Shown: piece by piece, positions 1 to 9,383 of the stretch
Layout of the letters: each line of letters opens with the position of its first letter
How positions within the stretch are numbered: position 1 is the first letter of the stretch
Assembly (NCBI RefSeq): GCF_015752155.1
Contig: NZ_JADOVI010000008.1
Span: 62,001 to 126,000 of the forward strand
Length of the DNA: 64,000 nt
Direction: 5' to 3'
From: Cryobacterium sp. MP_M3
GTDB lineage: Bacteria; Actinomycetota; Actinomycetes; Actinomycetales; Microbacteriaceae
Notes under the pieces: model-generated
Seen by the model: the letters and a program-made list of their open reading frames with translations, nothing else
What the model was told of the DNA's origin: nothing
The model's database searches: none
Position numbers and translations under genes: made by a program

Positions 1-308
1 CCCTCGGCCAGCTGAGCCCAGACATCCTCATGGAACTCGGTGCGGGCGAACTCCTTGACGGAGTCGTGCACCACCTTCATGAAGTCCTCGTTGTCCCAGT
101 CCCGCCGGGCGAAGCCGACCAGGGCGAACCCGGGCGGCAGCAGGCCCCGGTTGGCCAGGTCGTAGACGGCCGGCATGAGTTTCTTCCGTGAGAGGTCTCC
201 GGTCACGCCGAAAATGACGAGGCTGCTGGGCCCCGCGATTCGATTCAGGCGGTAGTCGGAGGGCGATCGCAGCGGGTTGAACTCCGGGGTGATTTCCACC
301 GGGGACAT
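1..308 (-). CDS. zwf: Glucose-6-phosphate 1-dehydrogenase, N-terminal part (cut by window edge)
   Basis: This is the N-terminal ~102 residues of the NADP-dependent enzyme that opens the oxidative pentose phosphate pathway in the cytoplasm. Reading from the ATG at 308 gives MSPVEITPEFNPL, then the family's Rossmann nucleotide-binding signature FGVTGDLSRKKLMPAVYDL at about residues 33-51. The rest of the protein (normally about 500 aa) lies beyond position 1. It is the last visible gene of the tkt-tal-pgi-zwf operon, 60 bp after the pgi stop, so it supplies NADPH from the same transcript that makes the non-oxidative enzymes. In actinobacteria opcA and pgl usually follow; they would be outside the window. 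Confidence 0.93.
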   Translation of the reverse strand, partial: MSPVEITPEFNPLRSPSDYRLNRIAGPSSLVIFGVTGDLSRKKLMPAVYDLANRGLLPPGFALVGFARRDWDNEDFMKVVHDSVKEFARTEFHEDVWAQLAE

Positions 309-368
309 GCAGCTCCTTCAGGGTGTGCACAGCGGCGTGGCCGTGGCCGGCCGGGTGACGGGATTCGG

Positions 369-1976
369 TTAGCGGAGGGCAGCGAACAGTGACGCCACGT
401 TCGCTTCCGGCTGGGTGAGCGTGAGCGTGAGCACCGGGCGACCATGGTCGGCCAGAACGCTCGCGTCTCCACTGGCCTGGGCCTGGATGAGCTCGCCGAA
501 CGTGAACGGGCGCTCCGGGATGTCCAGGTCGACGGGGGGAGTGGCGAGGATCTGCAGGAAGACACCGGTGGCCGGGCCGCCCTTGTGCAGCTGACCGGTC
601 GAGTGCAGGAACCGAGGTCCCCACCCGAAGGTCACCGGGCGCTTGGCGAGGGCCGCGAGCAGGTCGCGGATCTCGGCGAGCTGCGGCAGGGCCAGGCGGT
701 TGACGTAGGCCTGCACGGACACATAACCGTCCGGGCCGAGCTCCTCCAGGAGCGCGTCGATCGCGGATGCCAGGTCACTGGCGGCCCCGATCACGTGGGC
801 AGTTCCCCTGACCTCGATGCCGTCCGCGATGAACGCCGCGGGAGCGGGTTCCGGGCGGGCGTCGAGCAGGCCGCGGGTGGCGATCTTGGCAGCCTCCACG
901 TCGGGCTGATCGAACGGGTTGATGCCGATCAGGCGCCCGGCGATGACCGTGGCGTACTCCCAGACCAGGAACTGCGCCCCGAGGGTTCCGCTGACGCGGA
1001 TCTCATCCGCGCCGTCTCGGGCGGAGTAGACCTCCACCCCGGCATCGGCGACGAGGCGCACGACCTGGACGTCGGGGAGGTTCTCCGAGAGCTCGGGGGC
1101 ATCCAGGCCGACGACGACCGGGAGGATGCCCTTTCCCTGTTTGCCGGTGGATTCGGCGATGAGCTGTTCGGCCCAGTCGGCGAAACCGACGATGTGCGTG
1201 CCGTCGGCGACGATGGCGAGCTTGTCCCGGCGCGGCGTGGTGGCGGCGATCGCCGCACCGAGGATGAGCCCCGGGTTCTCCGGGCTGTCCACGGCAAGCG
1301 CGATCGAGATCGCCTCGGCCTCGTCGAGCAACTCGGCGATGTCCACCCCGGCCAGGCCGGACGGCACCAGACCGAAGGCGGTCAGCACGGAGAATCGACC
1401 GCCGACGGTGGGATCGGCGTTGAAGACGCGGTAACCGGCGGCGCGCGCGGACGCGTCCAGCGGGGAGCCAGGGTCGGTGACGACGATGATCCGCTCGGCC
1501 GGGTCGATGCCGGCTTCGCGGAAGGCACGTTCGAACACGCGACGCTGGCTGTCGGTCTCCGCGGTCGAGCCCGACTTGGAGGAGACGACAAGAGCGGTCG
1601 CGGCGAGGTGCTCGCCGAGTGCGGCAAGGACCTGGCCGGGGTCGGTCGAGTCGAGTACCGTCAGCGGCACTCCGGCGGTGCGGGTGATGACCTCCGGCGC
1701 GAGCGAGGAGCCGCCCATGCCGGCGAGGGCGATCCGGTTCACTCCCGCGGCGCGCAGTTCGTCGCGCAGCGCCAGGATCTCGGGGATGAGCGGACGGGAG
1801 TCGGAAACCGACTCGGTCCAGCCCAGTCGCTTGGCAGCCTCGTCCTCGGCTTCCGGACCCCACAGGGCCGGGTCGAGCGCGGTGATACCGGACGCGACCA
1901 TGTCGGCGACGAGGGTCGGGACCGTGCTGCGCACGGCGTCGGCGGCCGCGCCGCTGACCGAGATGCGGAAGCTCAC
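369..1976 (-). CDS. pgi: Glucose-6-phosphate isomerase
   Basis: A cytoplasmic enzyme of about 535 aa interconverting glucose-6-phosphate and fructose-6-phosphate. It carries the SIS-domain segments [15 protein letters not shown] and [13 protein letters not shown] and the C-terminal signature [12 protein letters not shown], typical of PGI. It is of the divergent type often found next to transaldolase rather than an E. coli-like sequence. The start is the GTG at 1976, which overlaps the tal stop by 4 nt (GTGA), so translation is probably coupled to tal. A frame open further upstream runs antiparallel to codon use inside tal and is not used. It sits between tal and zwf in one operon. Confidence 0.92.
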   Translation of the reverse strand: MSFRISVSGAAADAVRSTVPTLVADMVASGITALDPALWGPEAEDEAAKRLGWTESVSDSRPLIPEILALRDELRAAGVNRIALAGMGGSSLAPEVITRTAGVPLTVLDSTDPGQVLAALGEHLAATALVVSSKSGSTAETDSQRRVFERAFREAGIDPAERIIVVTDPGSPLDASARAAGYRVFNADPTVGGRFSVLTAFGLVPSGLAGVDIAELLDEAEAISIALAVDSPENPGLILGAAIAATTPRRDKLAIVADGTHIVGFADWAEQLIAESTGKQGKGILPVVVGLDAPELSENLPDVQVVRLVADAGVEVYSARDGADEIRVSGTLGAQFLVWEYATVIAGRLIGINPFDQPDVEAAKIATRGLLDARPEPAPAAFIADGIEVRGTAHVIGAASDLASAIDALLEELGPDGYVSVQAYVNRLALPQLAEIRDLLAALAKRPVTFGWGPRFLHSTGQLHKGGPATGVFLQILATPPVDLDIPERPFTFGELIQAQASGDASVLADHGRPVLTLTLTQPEANVASLFAALR

Positions 1977-3106
1977 AGTGCTGCCGTCGTGGTGGCCTTC
2001 GCTGCGTCGAGCGCCACGGAGACGGTTTCGAGGAGTTCGTTCCAGGACACGATGAACTTGGCGACACCCTCGGCCTCGAGGACCTGGGTGACGTCCACGT
2101 AGGAGACGCCTTCGTTCGCGAGGGCGTCGAGCACGGCATTGGCCTCGTCGTAGGCGCCGGTGACCGAGTCGGCGGGGATGACACCGTGGTCGAGCGTCGC
2201 CTCGAGCGTCTTCTCGGGCATCGTGTTGACGACCTCGGGTGCGACCAGGTTGGTCACGTAGAGGGTGTCCGGCAGGGCCGGGTCCTTGACGCCGGTGGAT
2301 GCCCAAAGGGGGCGCTGCTTGTTGGCGCCGGCATTGAGCAGGCCGAGGGCGCGCTCGCTGGAGAACGCCTGCTCGAAGACCTCGTAGGCCAGCTGGGCGT
2401 TGGCGACGCCGGCCTTGCTCTTGAGGGCGAGGGCAGCATCCGTGCCGATGGCTTCGAGGCGCTGGTTGATCTCGGTGTCGACGCGGGACACGAAGAACGA
2501 GGCCACGGAATGGATCGTCGACAGGTCGAGGCCTGCGGAGCGGGCCTTCTCCAGGCCGGACAGGTAGGCGTTGATGACCTGGCGGTGACGCTCGAGGCTG
2601 AAGATCAGGGTGACGTTCACGCTGATGCCCTGCGCGATGGTCGCGGTGATCGCGTCGAGACCTTCGATGGTCGCCGGGATCTTGATCATGGCGTTGGGAC
2701 GGTCGACCTTGGCCCAGAGTTCCTCGGCCTGGGCGACCGTGCCGGCCGCGTCGTGGGCGAGGCCGGGCTCGACCTCGATCGAGACCCGGCCGTCGACGCC
2801 GCGGGTGCCGTCGTAGACCGGGCGGAAGATGTCGCTGGCGGCCCGGACGTCGTCGGTCGTGATCTCGAAGACGGCCTCCTGTACGGTGGCGCCGCCGGCG
2901 GCGAGGGCCGCCACCTGCTCCACGTACGCGTCGCCCTTGCTCAGGGCGCCGGCGAAGATGGTGGGGTTGGTGGTCACACCGACGACGTTCTTCGTGTCGA
3001 TCAGATTCTGCAGGCCGCCGGAAACGATGCGTTCGCGGGACAGGTCATCGAGCCAGATGCTGACGCCGGCAGCGGAAAGCTGGGCGAGGGGAGTGTTCTC
3101 GGTCAT
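1973..3106 (-). CDS. tal: Transaldolase
   Basis: A 377-aa transaldolase of the non-oxidative pentose phosphate pathway. It transfers a dihydroxyacetone unit from sedoheptulose-7-phosphate to glyceraldehyde-3-phosphate through a Schiff-base lysine. Visible signatures are [13 protein letters not shown] near residues 42-54 and the catalytic-lysine segment NAMIKIPAT near residue 137. Length fits the actinobacterial TalB-like form (about 370 aa). The start ATG at 3106 has an upstream purine-rich site (revcomp AGGAGAATCACT). It is 59 bp downstream of tkt and overlaps pgi by 4 nt, so it forms the middle of the tkt-tal-pgi-zwf operon. Confidence 0.95.
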   Translation of the reverse strand: MTENTPLAQLSAAGVSIWLDDLSRERIVSGGLQNLIDTKNVVGVTTNPTIFAGALSKGDAYVEQVAALAAGGATVQEAVFEITTDDVRAASDIFRPVYDGTRGVDGRVSIEVEPGLAHDAAGTVAQAEELWAKVDRPNAMIKIPATIEGLDAITATIAQGISVNVTLIFSLERHRQVINAYLSGLEKARSAGLDLSTIHSVASFFVSRVDTEINQRLEAIGTDAALALKSKAGVANAQLAYEVFEQAFSSERALGLLNAGANKQRPLWASTGVKDPALPDTLYVTNLVAPEVVNTMPEKTLEATLDHGVIPADSVTGAYDEANAVLDALANEGVSYVDVTQVLEAEGVAKFIVSWNELLETVSVALDAAKATTTAAL

Positions 3107-3165
3107 AGTGATTCTCCTAGTGAAGCGGGTGATTCAGGTGTGGGGGATGGGCGCCGTCGAGGAGC

Positions 3166-5259
3166 TCAGTGGGCGGCGAGCGATTCCTTGGCGGCGGCGA
3201 CGACGGCCTCCGTTGTGATACCGAATTCGCGGAACAGGGTCTTGTAGTCCGCCGATGCGCCGAAGTGCTCGATGGAGATGCTGCGGCCGCGATCGCCGAC
3301 GTAGCTATTCCAGGTCAACGCGATTCCGGCCTCGATCGATACCCGGGCCGTCACAGTTTTCGGAAGGACCGACTCGCGGTACTCCGCTGACTGTTCCGTG
3401 AACCATTCGAGGCTCGGCGCCGACACGACGCGCGCGTTGATGCCCTCAGACTTCAGCTGGTCCCTGGCGGCCAGCGCCAGTTGCACCTCTGAGCCGGTTC
3501 CGATCAGGATGACGTCGGGGGTGCCGTTGGCGGCCTCCGCCAGGATGTAGGCGCCCTTGGCCACGTTCCGCGCCGAGGCGAGGACGTCACCGGATGCTTC
3601 GCCGTCGCCGCGGGTGAACACCGGGATGTTCTGGCGGGTCAGCACGATCCCGGCCGGGCCGTTGCGTCGTTCGAGGATCGTCTTCCAGGCCCACGACACC
3701 TCGTTGGCGTCGCCGGGGCGCACCACGTCCAGGCCGGGGATGGCGCGCAGGGTCGCGAGCTGCTCGATCGGCTGGTGGGTGGGACCGTCCTCGCCGAGGG
3801 CGACGGAATCGTGCGTCCAGACGAAGATCGAAGGGGCCTTCATCAGCGCGGCAAGCCGGACCGCTGGGCGCATGTAGTCGCTGAAGATCAGGAACGTGCC
3901 GCCGAACGGGCGGGTGTTGCCGTGGAGCACGATGCCGTTGAGGATGGCGGCCATCGCGTGCTCGCGGATGCCGAAGTGCAGCACTCGGCCGTACTCGTTT
4001 CCCGTCCACTCATGGGTGGAGTGCTCGCCGGGAATGAACGAGGCTGCACCGCCGATGGTGGTGTTGTTCGACTCGGCGAGGTCGGCCGAGCCGCCCCAGA
4101 GTTCGGGGACGACGGCGCCGAGCGCCGTCAGGACCTTGCCGGATGCCGCGCGCGTCGACACCTCGGTGCCGCCTTCGAACACGGGGAGGGCCGCTTCGAC
4201 GCCCTCGGGGAGTTCGCCGGACAGGACCCGGTCGAGCAGCGCCTTGCGCTCGGGGTTGGCCTCAGCCCAGACCCGGAACGCGGCATCCCACTCGGAGTGC
4301 GCGGCCGCGCCGCGGTCGAGTGCCTTGCGGGTGTGCTCGATGACCTCGTCGGCCACCTCGAAGGTCTGCTCCGGGTCGAAGCCGAGAATCACCTTGACGG
4401 CCGCCAGTTCGTCGGCGCCGAGCGCCGAACCGTGGATCTTGCCGGTGTTCTGCTTTTTCGGGCTGGGCCAGCCGATGATGGTCTTCAGGATGATCAGGGA
4501 CGGCTTGTCGGTGACGCCCTGGGCGGCCTCGATCGCGTCGTTGAGCGCCTGCACGTCTTCGACGTAGGAGCCCGTCTTCTTCCAGTCGACCGTCTGCACG
4601 TGCCAGTGGTAGGCCTCGTAGCGGGCCGCGACGTCTTCGGTGAAGGCGATGTTGGTGTCGTCCTCGATCGAGATCTGGTTGCTGTCGTAGATCGCGATCA
4701 GGTTGCCGAGCTGCTGGTGGCCGGCCAGCGAGGACGCCTCGCTGGTGATACCTTCCTGCAGGTCGCCGTCGCCGGCGATCACGTAGACGAAGTGGTCGAA
4801 CACGCTGGTGCCCGCCGCCGCGTCCGGGTCGAACATGCCGCGCTCGAAGCGAGAGGCGTAGGCGAAACCGACCGCGGAGGCTAGTCCCTGGCCGAGGGGA
4901 CCCGTGGTGATCTCGACACCGTCGGTGTGACCGTATTCGGGGTGGCCCGGTGTCTTCGAACCCCAGGTACGAAGGGCCTTGAGGTCGTCGAGTTCGAGGC
5001 CGTAGCCACCGAGGTACAACTGAACGTACTGCGTGAGGGAGCTGTGTCCGACCGAGAGGATGAACCGGTCGCGGCCGATCCATTCATTGTCGGCAGGGTC
5101 GCGGCGCATGACCTTCTGGAACAGGAGATAGGCGGCGGGTGCAAGGCTCATCGCCGTTCCCGGGTGCCCGTTCCCGACCTTCTCGACGGCGTCAGCCGCG
5201 AGGAGACGTGCGGTGTCGACCGCCTTGTTGTCAATCGAATCCCACTGCAGTGCTGCCAC
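3166..5259 (-). CDS. tkt: Transketolase
   Basis: A thiamine-diphosphate enzyme of about 697 aa moving two-carbon ketol units between pentose and triose/hexose phosphates. The TPP motif begins GDGDLQEGITSEASSLAG and ends near IAIYDSNQIS (GDG-X-N pattern). Other landmarks are NGHPGTAMSLAP near residue 31 and the C-terminal EDGPTHQPIEQLATLRAIPG. I chose the GTG at 5259 (V-AALQWDSIDNKAV), which aligns with the usual N-terminus and has GAAGGG upstream. The same frame stays open to an ATG at 5310, giving 714 aa. It is the first gene of the tkt-tal-pgi-zwf operon and diverges from ctaB, a very common actinobacterial arrangement. Confidence 0.95.
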   Translation of the reverse strand: MAALQWDSIDNKAVDTARLLAADAVEKVGNGHPGTAMSLAPAAYLLFQKVMRRDPADNEWIGRDRFILSVGHSSLTQYVQLYLGGYGLELDDLKALRTWGSKTPGHPEYGHTDGVEITTGPLGQGLASAVGFAYASRFERGMFDPDAAAGTSVFDHFVYVIAGDGDLQEGITSEASSLAGHQQLGNLIAIYDSNQISIEDDTNIAFTEDVAARYEAYHWHVQTVDWKKTGSYVEDVQALNDAIEAAQGVTDKPSLIILKTIIGWPSPKKQNTGKIHGSALGADELAAVKVILGFDPEQTFEVADEVIEHTRKALDRGAAAHSEWDAAFRVWAEANPERKALLDRVLSGELPEGVEAALPVFEGGTEVSTRAASGKVLTALGAVVPELWGGSADLAESNNTTIGGAASFIPGEHSTHEWTGNEYGRVLHFGIREHAMAAILNGIVLHGNTRPFGGTFLIFSDYMRPAVRLAALMKAPSIFVWTHDSVALGEDGPTHQPIEQLATLRAIPGLDVVRPGDANEVSWAWKTILERRNGPAGIVLTRQNIPVFTRGDGEASGDVLASARNVAKGAYILAEAANGTPDVILIGTGSEVQLALAARDQLKSEGINARVVSAPSLEWFTEQSAEYRESVLPKTVTARVSIEAGIALTWNSYVGDRGRSISIEHFGASADYKTLFREFGITTEAVVAAAKESLAAH

Positions 5260-5415
5260 TTGGTCTTGACCCTTCGTAGACAAAGGGGGCAGGTTGTCGA
5301 GAACCCGCACCCATTGGATTGAGCGCGCCCGTGGACATCGACGTCATCCAGGCATTGCGGCAGAGGCCCGACTTCGGTGGATCCGCGCATGCACCGAGAT
5401 TGGCGAGCACCCCCC

Positions 5416-5421
5416 AGTATA
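5416..5421 (-). promoter_or_regulatory. Probable -10 box of the tkt operon promoter
   Basis: On the minus strand this hexamer reads TATACT, a near-perfect sigma-A -10 box, about 157 bp before the tkt start. No convincing -35 is visible at 17 bp. If used, the tkt mRNA has a leader of roughly 150 nt (5260-5409), in which I see no known riboswitch or strong hairpin. Confidence 0.5.
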
Positions 5422-5524
5422 GGCAGTCGTCGAGAAACGGCCGAGCGATGTGACGCTGGATGGCACCGGATCCCCGATGCCCCGGTCCGGAGCGCCCCTG
5501 CCTTATCCGCACGGCCGGATCGCC

Positions 5525-5530
5525 TAGACT
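5525..5530 (+). promoter_or_regulatory. Probable -10 box of the ctaB promoter
   Basis: TAGACT fits the TANNNT pattern and ends 9 bp before the ATG at 5540 and 30 bp before the in-frame ATG at 5561. The transcript would therefore be leaderless, or nearly so, for the first ATG. Confidence 0.45.
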
Positions 5531-5539
5531 CGTCTCACA

Positions 5540-6481
5540 ATGCACAGCGTAAGAGGAGTCATGCCCGGACCCGTCTCAACCCCGACCGTGAGCCGAACCC
5601 GCTCATTCCGGCGCACGTTCCTGGCCTACCTGTCTCTGACCAAACCGAGGGTCGTCGAGCTTCTGCTCGTCGTGACCGCGCCGACCATGTTCCTGGCGCA
5701 GCAGGGCATCCCGAGCCTGTGGCTGGTCCTGGCGACCCTGGTCGGCGGTGCGTTCAGCGCCGGATCGGCCGGCGCCTTCAACTGCTACATCGACCGGGAC
5801 ATCGACCGGGTGATGGACCGCACCAAGGGCCGTCCGCTGGTGACAGGGGAGCTGACCGATCGTCAGGCCCTCGTGTTCGCGTGGGTGCTCGGTGCCGTGT
5901 CCATCGTCTGGCTCTGGGTGTTCACCAACTGGCTCGCCGCACTGCTGTCGCTCGGCGCCATCCTGCTCTACGTGGTCTTCTACACGCTGGTACTCAAACG
6001 GCGCACCGCGCAGAACATCGTCTGGGGCGGTATCGCCGGCTGCATGCCGGTCCTGATCGGCTGGGCCGCGGTCACCGGAGACCTGTCCTGGCCACCGTTC
6101 ATCCTGTTCCTGATCATCTTCCTCTGGACCCCGCCGCACTACTGGCCGCTCTCGATGAAATACCGCAGCGAATACCAGGCCGCCGGGGTGCCGATGCTCG
6201 CGGTCATCCGCGGGCGCAGCCAGGTCGGCCTGCAGGTCATCCTCTACGCCTGGGCGACGGTCGCCTGCTCACTGCTGCTCATCCCGATCGCCGACATGGG
6301 GCTTGTCTACGCCTTCACGGCACTGGTCAGCGGCGGCTGGTTCATCTATGAAACGCACCGCCTGTACAGCCTCGCCATCCGGCACGAGCACGTGTCGCCG
6401 ATGCGGGTCTTCCACGGTTCGATCGTCTATCTGACTCTCTTGTTCGTCGCCGTCGGCATCGACCCGCTGCTGCCCTTCTAG
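5540..6481 (+). CDS. ctaB: Protoheme IX farnesyltransferase (heme O synthase)
   Basis: An integral membrane prenyltransferase of the UbiA family, about 313 aa. It attaches a farnesyl group to heme B to make heme O for cytochrome oxidase. The aspartate-rich substrate site is [20 protein letters not shown] (about residues 83-102), and [15 protein letters not shown] marks the second conserved loop. Several hydrophobic helices span the rest. Two starts are possible: ATG 5540, close behind a -10 box and so leaderless, or ATG 5561 (MPGPVSTP), preceded very closely by AAGAGGAG. The gene diverges from tkt. Its partner ctaA lies 4 kb away beyond the osmoprotectant operon. Confidence 0.94.
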   Translation: MHSVRGVMPGPVSTPTVSRTRSFRRTFLAYLSLTKPRVVELLLVVTAPTMFLAQQGIPSLWLVLATLVGGAFSAGSAGAFNCYIDRDIDRVMDRTKGRPLVTGELTDRQALVFAWVLGAVSIVWLWVFTNWLAALLSLGAILLYVVFYTLVLKRRTAQNIVWGGIAGCMPVLIGWAAVTGDLSWPPFILFLIIFLWTPPHYWPLSMKYRSEYQAAGVPMLAVIRGRSQVGLQVILYAWATVACSLLLIPIADMGLVYAFTALVSGGWFIYETHRLYSLAIRHEHVSPMRVFHGSIVYLTLLFVAVGIDPLLPF

Positions 6482-6548
6482 CCTTCCCCATCTTCCTGCG
6501 GCCGGGCCCTGACCATGACCGGTCCCCGTTCGGGGGGCGACTCTGCTG

Positions 6549-6580
6549 TAGTCTGACCTTGCCTCCTGTTCGCAGGAGGC
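6549..6580 (+). promoter_or_regulatory. Promoter -10 and UUCG hairpin in the leader of the osmoprotectant ABC operon
   Basis: TAGTCT at 6549-6554 is a plausible -10 box. A perfect 8-bp stem follows at once (GCCTCCTG / CAGGAGGC, 6561-6580) closed by a TTCG tetraloop. It would sit at the very 5' end of a leader of about 95 nt. It has no T-tract, so it looks more like an RNA-stabilising or regulatory hairpin than a terminator. A smaller CCCC-GTTC-GGGG hairpin lies just before it (6523-6534). Confidence 0.4.
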
Positions 6581-6657
6581 GATCCGCCCCGGCCTACGCG
6601 ACGTGCCATCAACTGCCGTGTCAGTTCCGTCAGTCACCCACGTGAAGAGGTCTCGAA

Positions 6658-7299
6658 GTGCTGGATTTCCTGGGCGACCGGTATGAGCAGATCCTGTTCT
6701 CCAGCTGGCAGCACTTCAGCCTCGTCGTGCAGTGCCTGGTGCTGGCGACAGTGCTGGCCGTGGTCATCGCCGCGCTGGTCTACCGCAGCCCGGCTCTGAC
6801 CGGCGTCGTGAACTCGGTCTCCGCCATCGGCCTGACCATCCCGTCCTTCGCCCTGATCGGCCTGCTCATCTCGCCGTTCGGTTTCGGTGTGCTGCCCGCC
6901 GTCATCGTGGTCGCGTTCTTCGCCACGCTGCCCATCCTCCGCAATGCCGTCGTCGGCCTGTCCGGCATCGCGCCGACCGTGGTCGAGGCGGCACGGGGGA
7001 TCGGCATGAGCAGATTCAGGTCCCTGGTCCAGGTGGAGCTGCCGCTCGCCTGGCCGATCATCCTGACCGGCATCCGGGTCTCTGCCCAGATGGTGATGGG
7101 CGTGGCCGCTGTGGCGGCCTACGCGCTCGGCCCAGGCCTCGGCGGGTTCATCTTCTCCGGCCTCTCCCGGCTCGGGGGCGCCAATTCGTTCGAATCCGTG
7201 GTCACCGGTGTCGTCGGGGTCATCATCCTGGCCCTCATCCTTGATCTCCTGCTCGTCGGCCTCGGCCGCCTGACCATCCCGCGAGGTATCCGTGCCTGA
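6658..7299 (+). CDS. Osmoprotectant (glycine betaine/choline-type) ABC transporter permease
   Basis: A membrane permease of about 213 aa of the OpuCB/ProW class. It has several hydrophobic helices and the ABC-permease coupling (EAA) loop, visible as VVEAARGIGMSRFRSLVQVE. The GTG start at 6658 (V-LDFLGDRYEQILFSSWQHF) is preceded by GAAGAGG. It is the first of four consecutive genes (permease, ATPase, permease, binding protein), the classic composition of quaternary-amine importers. Its stop overlaps the ATPase start by 8 bp. The exact substrate cannot be read from the sequence. Confidence 0.85.
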   Translation: MLDFLGDRYEQILFSSWQHFSLVVQCLVLATVLAVVIAALVYRSPALTGVVNSVSAIGLTIPSFALIGLLISPFGFGVLPAVIVVAFFATLPILRNAVVGLSGIAPTVVEAARGIGMSRFRSLVQVELPLAWPIILTGIRVSAQMVMGVAAVAAYALGPGLGGFIFSGLSRLGGANSFESVVTGVVGVIILALILDLLLVGLGRLTIPRGIRA

Positions 7300-8596
7300 A
7301 CACACACCCGCCAAACCGGCCGACTCCGTCGTGACCGGGGCCGGCATCCTGCTCGACCACGTGACCAAGCGGTACCCAGGCCAGGCCAGGCCGGCCGTCG
7401 ACGGCCTCACCATGGAGATCCCCGCCGGCAAGACGGTCATGCTGGTCGGCCCATCCGGCTGCGGCAAGACCACGACGCTCAAGATGATCAATCGACTGAT
7501 CGAACCGTCCGAGGGCCGGATCGTCGTGGACGGCGACGACGTCACGCAGATGAACGGCGACCGGCTCCGTCGGGGAATCGGCTACGTGATCCAGGCCGGC
7601 GGACTGTTCCCGCACATGACGGTCGCCACGAACATCGGCATCGTGCCCCGGATGCTCGGCTGGACCAGGGAGCGTGTTGCGGCTCGGGTCGACGAACTGC
7701 TCGAGCTGGTATCCCTTGACCCTGAGCAGTACCGGGACCGATACCCCAAGGAACTCTCAGGGGGTCAGCAACAGCGTGTGGGGGTGGCCCGTGCCCTGGC
7801 TGCCGACCCGCCGGTGCTGTTGATGGACGAGCCCTTCGGGGCGGTGGATCCGATCACCCGCCTCCGCCTGCAGGACGAGCTGATCAACATCCAGGACGAA
7901 CTGCAGAAGACCATCGTCTGCGTGACCCACGACTTCGACGAGGCCGTGAAACTGGGCGACTGGATTGCGATCTTCGACGAGGGCGCCCAGCTCGTGCAAT
8001 ACGACACACCGGAACGGATCCTGGGCAACCCGGCTAACGAGTTCGTGGAGAACTTCATCGGGTCAGGGGCCGGGCTGAAACAGCTCACGCTGACAAGGGT
8101 CGCCGATGTGGGAATGGAGAAGGCGGTCCTCGCCCGGCCAGGCGAGCCGGCGGGGGACGTCCTCGCCCGGATCGTCGCCGCCGGGCACGGCCACGCCGTG
8201 GTCGTCGACTCGCGGGAACGTCCCATCCAATGGCTGTCCCGCCGCAAACTGGACCGGCTCGAGACGATCGGTTCGACGCCGGATCCGGCCCTGCCCGTGG
8301 TGGGGAGCAGGGCGACGCTCAGCGACGCGCTCGACACGATGCTCGTGTCCAGCGCCGGGGCTGCGCTCGTGACGGGCCGCCGTGACGTGTTCAAGGGCGT
8401 GATCGACATCAAGACCGTCATGGACGCGATCGGCCGGTCTCAGGATGCGGCGGCGCTGGACTCCACGGATGCCCCGGTCGGGCTGAACACGGGCATCTTC
8501 AGCACACCAGCCACCGGCGACGAGGGCGACGACAGTGCTCCCGCCGACAATCCCGGCCCGTCGGGTGCGGCCGGCGACGCCCCGGCAGCGCCGTGA
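7292..8596 (+). CDS. Osmoprotectant ABC transporter ATP-binding protein with CBS domains
   Basis: An OpuCA/ProV-like ATPase of about 434 aa that powers import of compatible solutes. Walker A is GPSGCGKTT (about residue 52), the ABC signature is LSGGQQQRVG, and Walker B is PVLLMDEPFGAVD, followed by the H-loop CVTHDFDEA. After about residue 265 the C-terminal part has the length and pattern of a tandem CBS module (GHAVVVDSRERPIQWLS; ATLSDALDTMLVSSAGAALV). In this family that module senses ionic strength. The tail from about residue 390 is Ala/Gly/Pro-rich. The GTG start overlaps the preceding permease, and the stop overlaps the next permease through GTGA. Confidence 0.9.
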   Translation: MPEHTPAKPADSVVTGAGILLDHVTKRYPGQARPAVDGLTMEIPAGKTVMLVGPSGCGKTTTLKMINRLIEPSEGRIVVDGDDVTQMNGDRLRRGIGYVIQAGGLFPHMTVATNIGIVPRMLGWTRERVAARVDELLELVSLDPEQYRDRYPKELSGGQQQRVGVARALAADPPVLLMDEPFGAVDPITRLRLQDELINIQDELQKTIVCVTHDFDEAVKLGDWIAIFDEGAQLVQYDTPERILGNPANEFVENFIGSGAGLKQLTLTRVADVGMEKAVLARPGEPAGDVLARIVAAGHGHAVVVDSRERPIQWLSRRKLDRLETIGSTPDPALPVVGSRATLSDALDTMLVSSAGAALVTGRRDVFKGVIDIKTVMDAIGRSQDAAALDSTDAPVGLNTGIFSTPATGDEGDDSAPADNPGPSGAAGDAPAAP

Positions 8597-9339
8597 GCAG
8601 GGCCCCCGCGCCAGGCCGCGCCGCCTGGCGCGGCCTGGCGCTCCAACTGGCCGGGATCGTCGCCGCCGGACTGGGCCTCGCGGGCTGGCTGGCCACCGCT
8701 GACCTGTCGAAGACCGAGCTGACGACGCTCGCCCCGGCCGCACTGTGGGGCTACACCGTCGAACACCTGCAACTCACCCTCGTCGCCGCCGTGATCGTGC
8801 TGCTGATCGCGGTACCGCTCGGCGTCGCCCTCACGCGCACCGCGATGCGGCGGTTCACCGGCCCGGTGCTCACCGCCGCGAACATCGGTCAGGCCGCCCC
8901 CGCCATCGGGCTGGTCGTGCTCCTCGCATTCTGGCTGGGTTTCGGTTTCTGGGCGGCGACCATGGGCCTCGTGCTCTACGCCCTGCTGCCGGTGCTGCGG
9001 AACACCATCGTCGGGCTCCAGCAGGTGGACGCCCGGCTGGTGGAGGCCGGCCGGGGGATGGGGATGAGCGCCGCCGCCGTGCTGCTGCGGGTCGAACTCC
9101 CGCTCGCGGTGCCGGTCATGCTCGCCGGCATCCGCACCGCCATGGTCCTGCTGGTCGGGACCGCTGCCCTCGCCACGTTCATCAACGGGGGTGGACTTGG
9201 CATCCTGATCACGACCGGGGTCAACCTGAAGCTCACCTCCGTGCTCGTGACCGGCTCGCTGCTGGTGGCGCTCCTCGCCCTCCTGGTGGACTGGCTCGGC
9301 CGCGTCGTCGAACAGCTCGCCCGGCCGAAGGGCCTCTGA
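8593..9339 (+). CDS. Osmoprotectant ABC transporter, second permease
   Basis: About 248 aa and the partner of the first permease (OpuCD/ProW class). Multiple transmembrane helices are visible. Its EAA loop reads VEAGRGMGMSAAAVLLRVE, paralogous to the EAA loop of the first permease. The GTG start at 8593 overlaps the ATPase stop (GTGA). The first ~20 residues are Arg/Ala-rich and cytoplasmic-looking. Two non-identical permeases indicate a heterodimeric membrane channel. Confidence 0.85.
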   Translation: MSRAPAPGRAAWRGLALQLAGIVAAGLGLAGWLATADLSKTELTTLAPAALWGYTVEHLQLTLVAAVIVLLIAVPLGVALTRTAMRRFTGPVLTAANIGQAAPAIGLVVLLAFWLGFGFWAATMGLVLYALLPVLRNTIVGLQQVDARLVEAGRGMGMSAAAVLLRVELPLAVPVMLAGIRTAMVLLVGTAALATFINGGGLGILITTGVNLKLTSVLVTGSLLVALLALLVDWLGRVVEQLARPKGL

Positions 9340-9383
9340 TGCCACCCCGGTCCACCACGCCGACACACGAGAACGGCCGAACC

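Noticed and set aside
444-2102. Long plus-strand open frame (552 codons) antisense to pgi
   Set aside because: It is a by-product of high GC. Its translation is Gly/Asp/Arg-rich with no domain, while the minus-strand frame is a complete isomerase.
5561-5563. ATG at 5561 considered as the only start of ctaB because of AAGAGGAG upstream
   Set aside because: The spacing between that site and the ATG is only 2 nt, so the ATG at 5540 close to the -10 box was kept as the call, with 5561 as the alternative.
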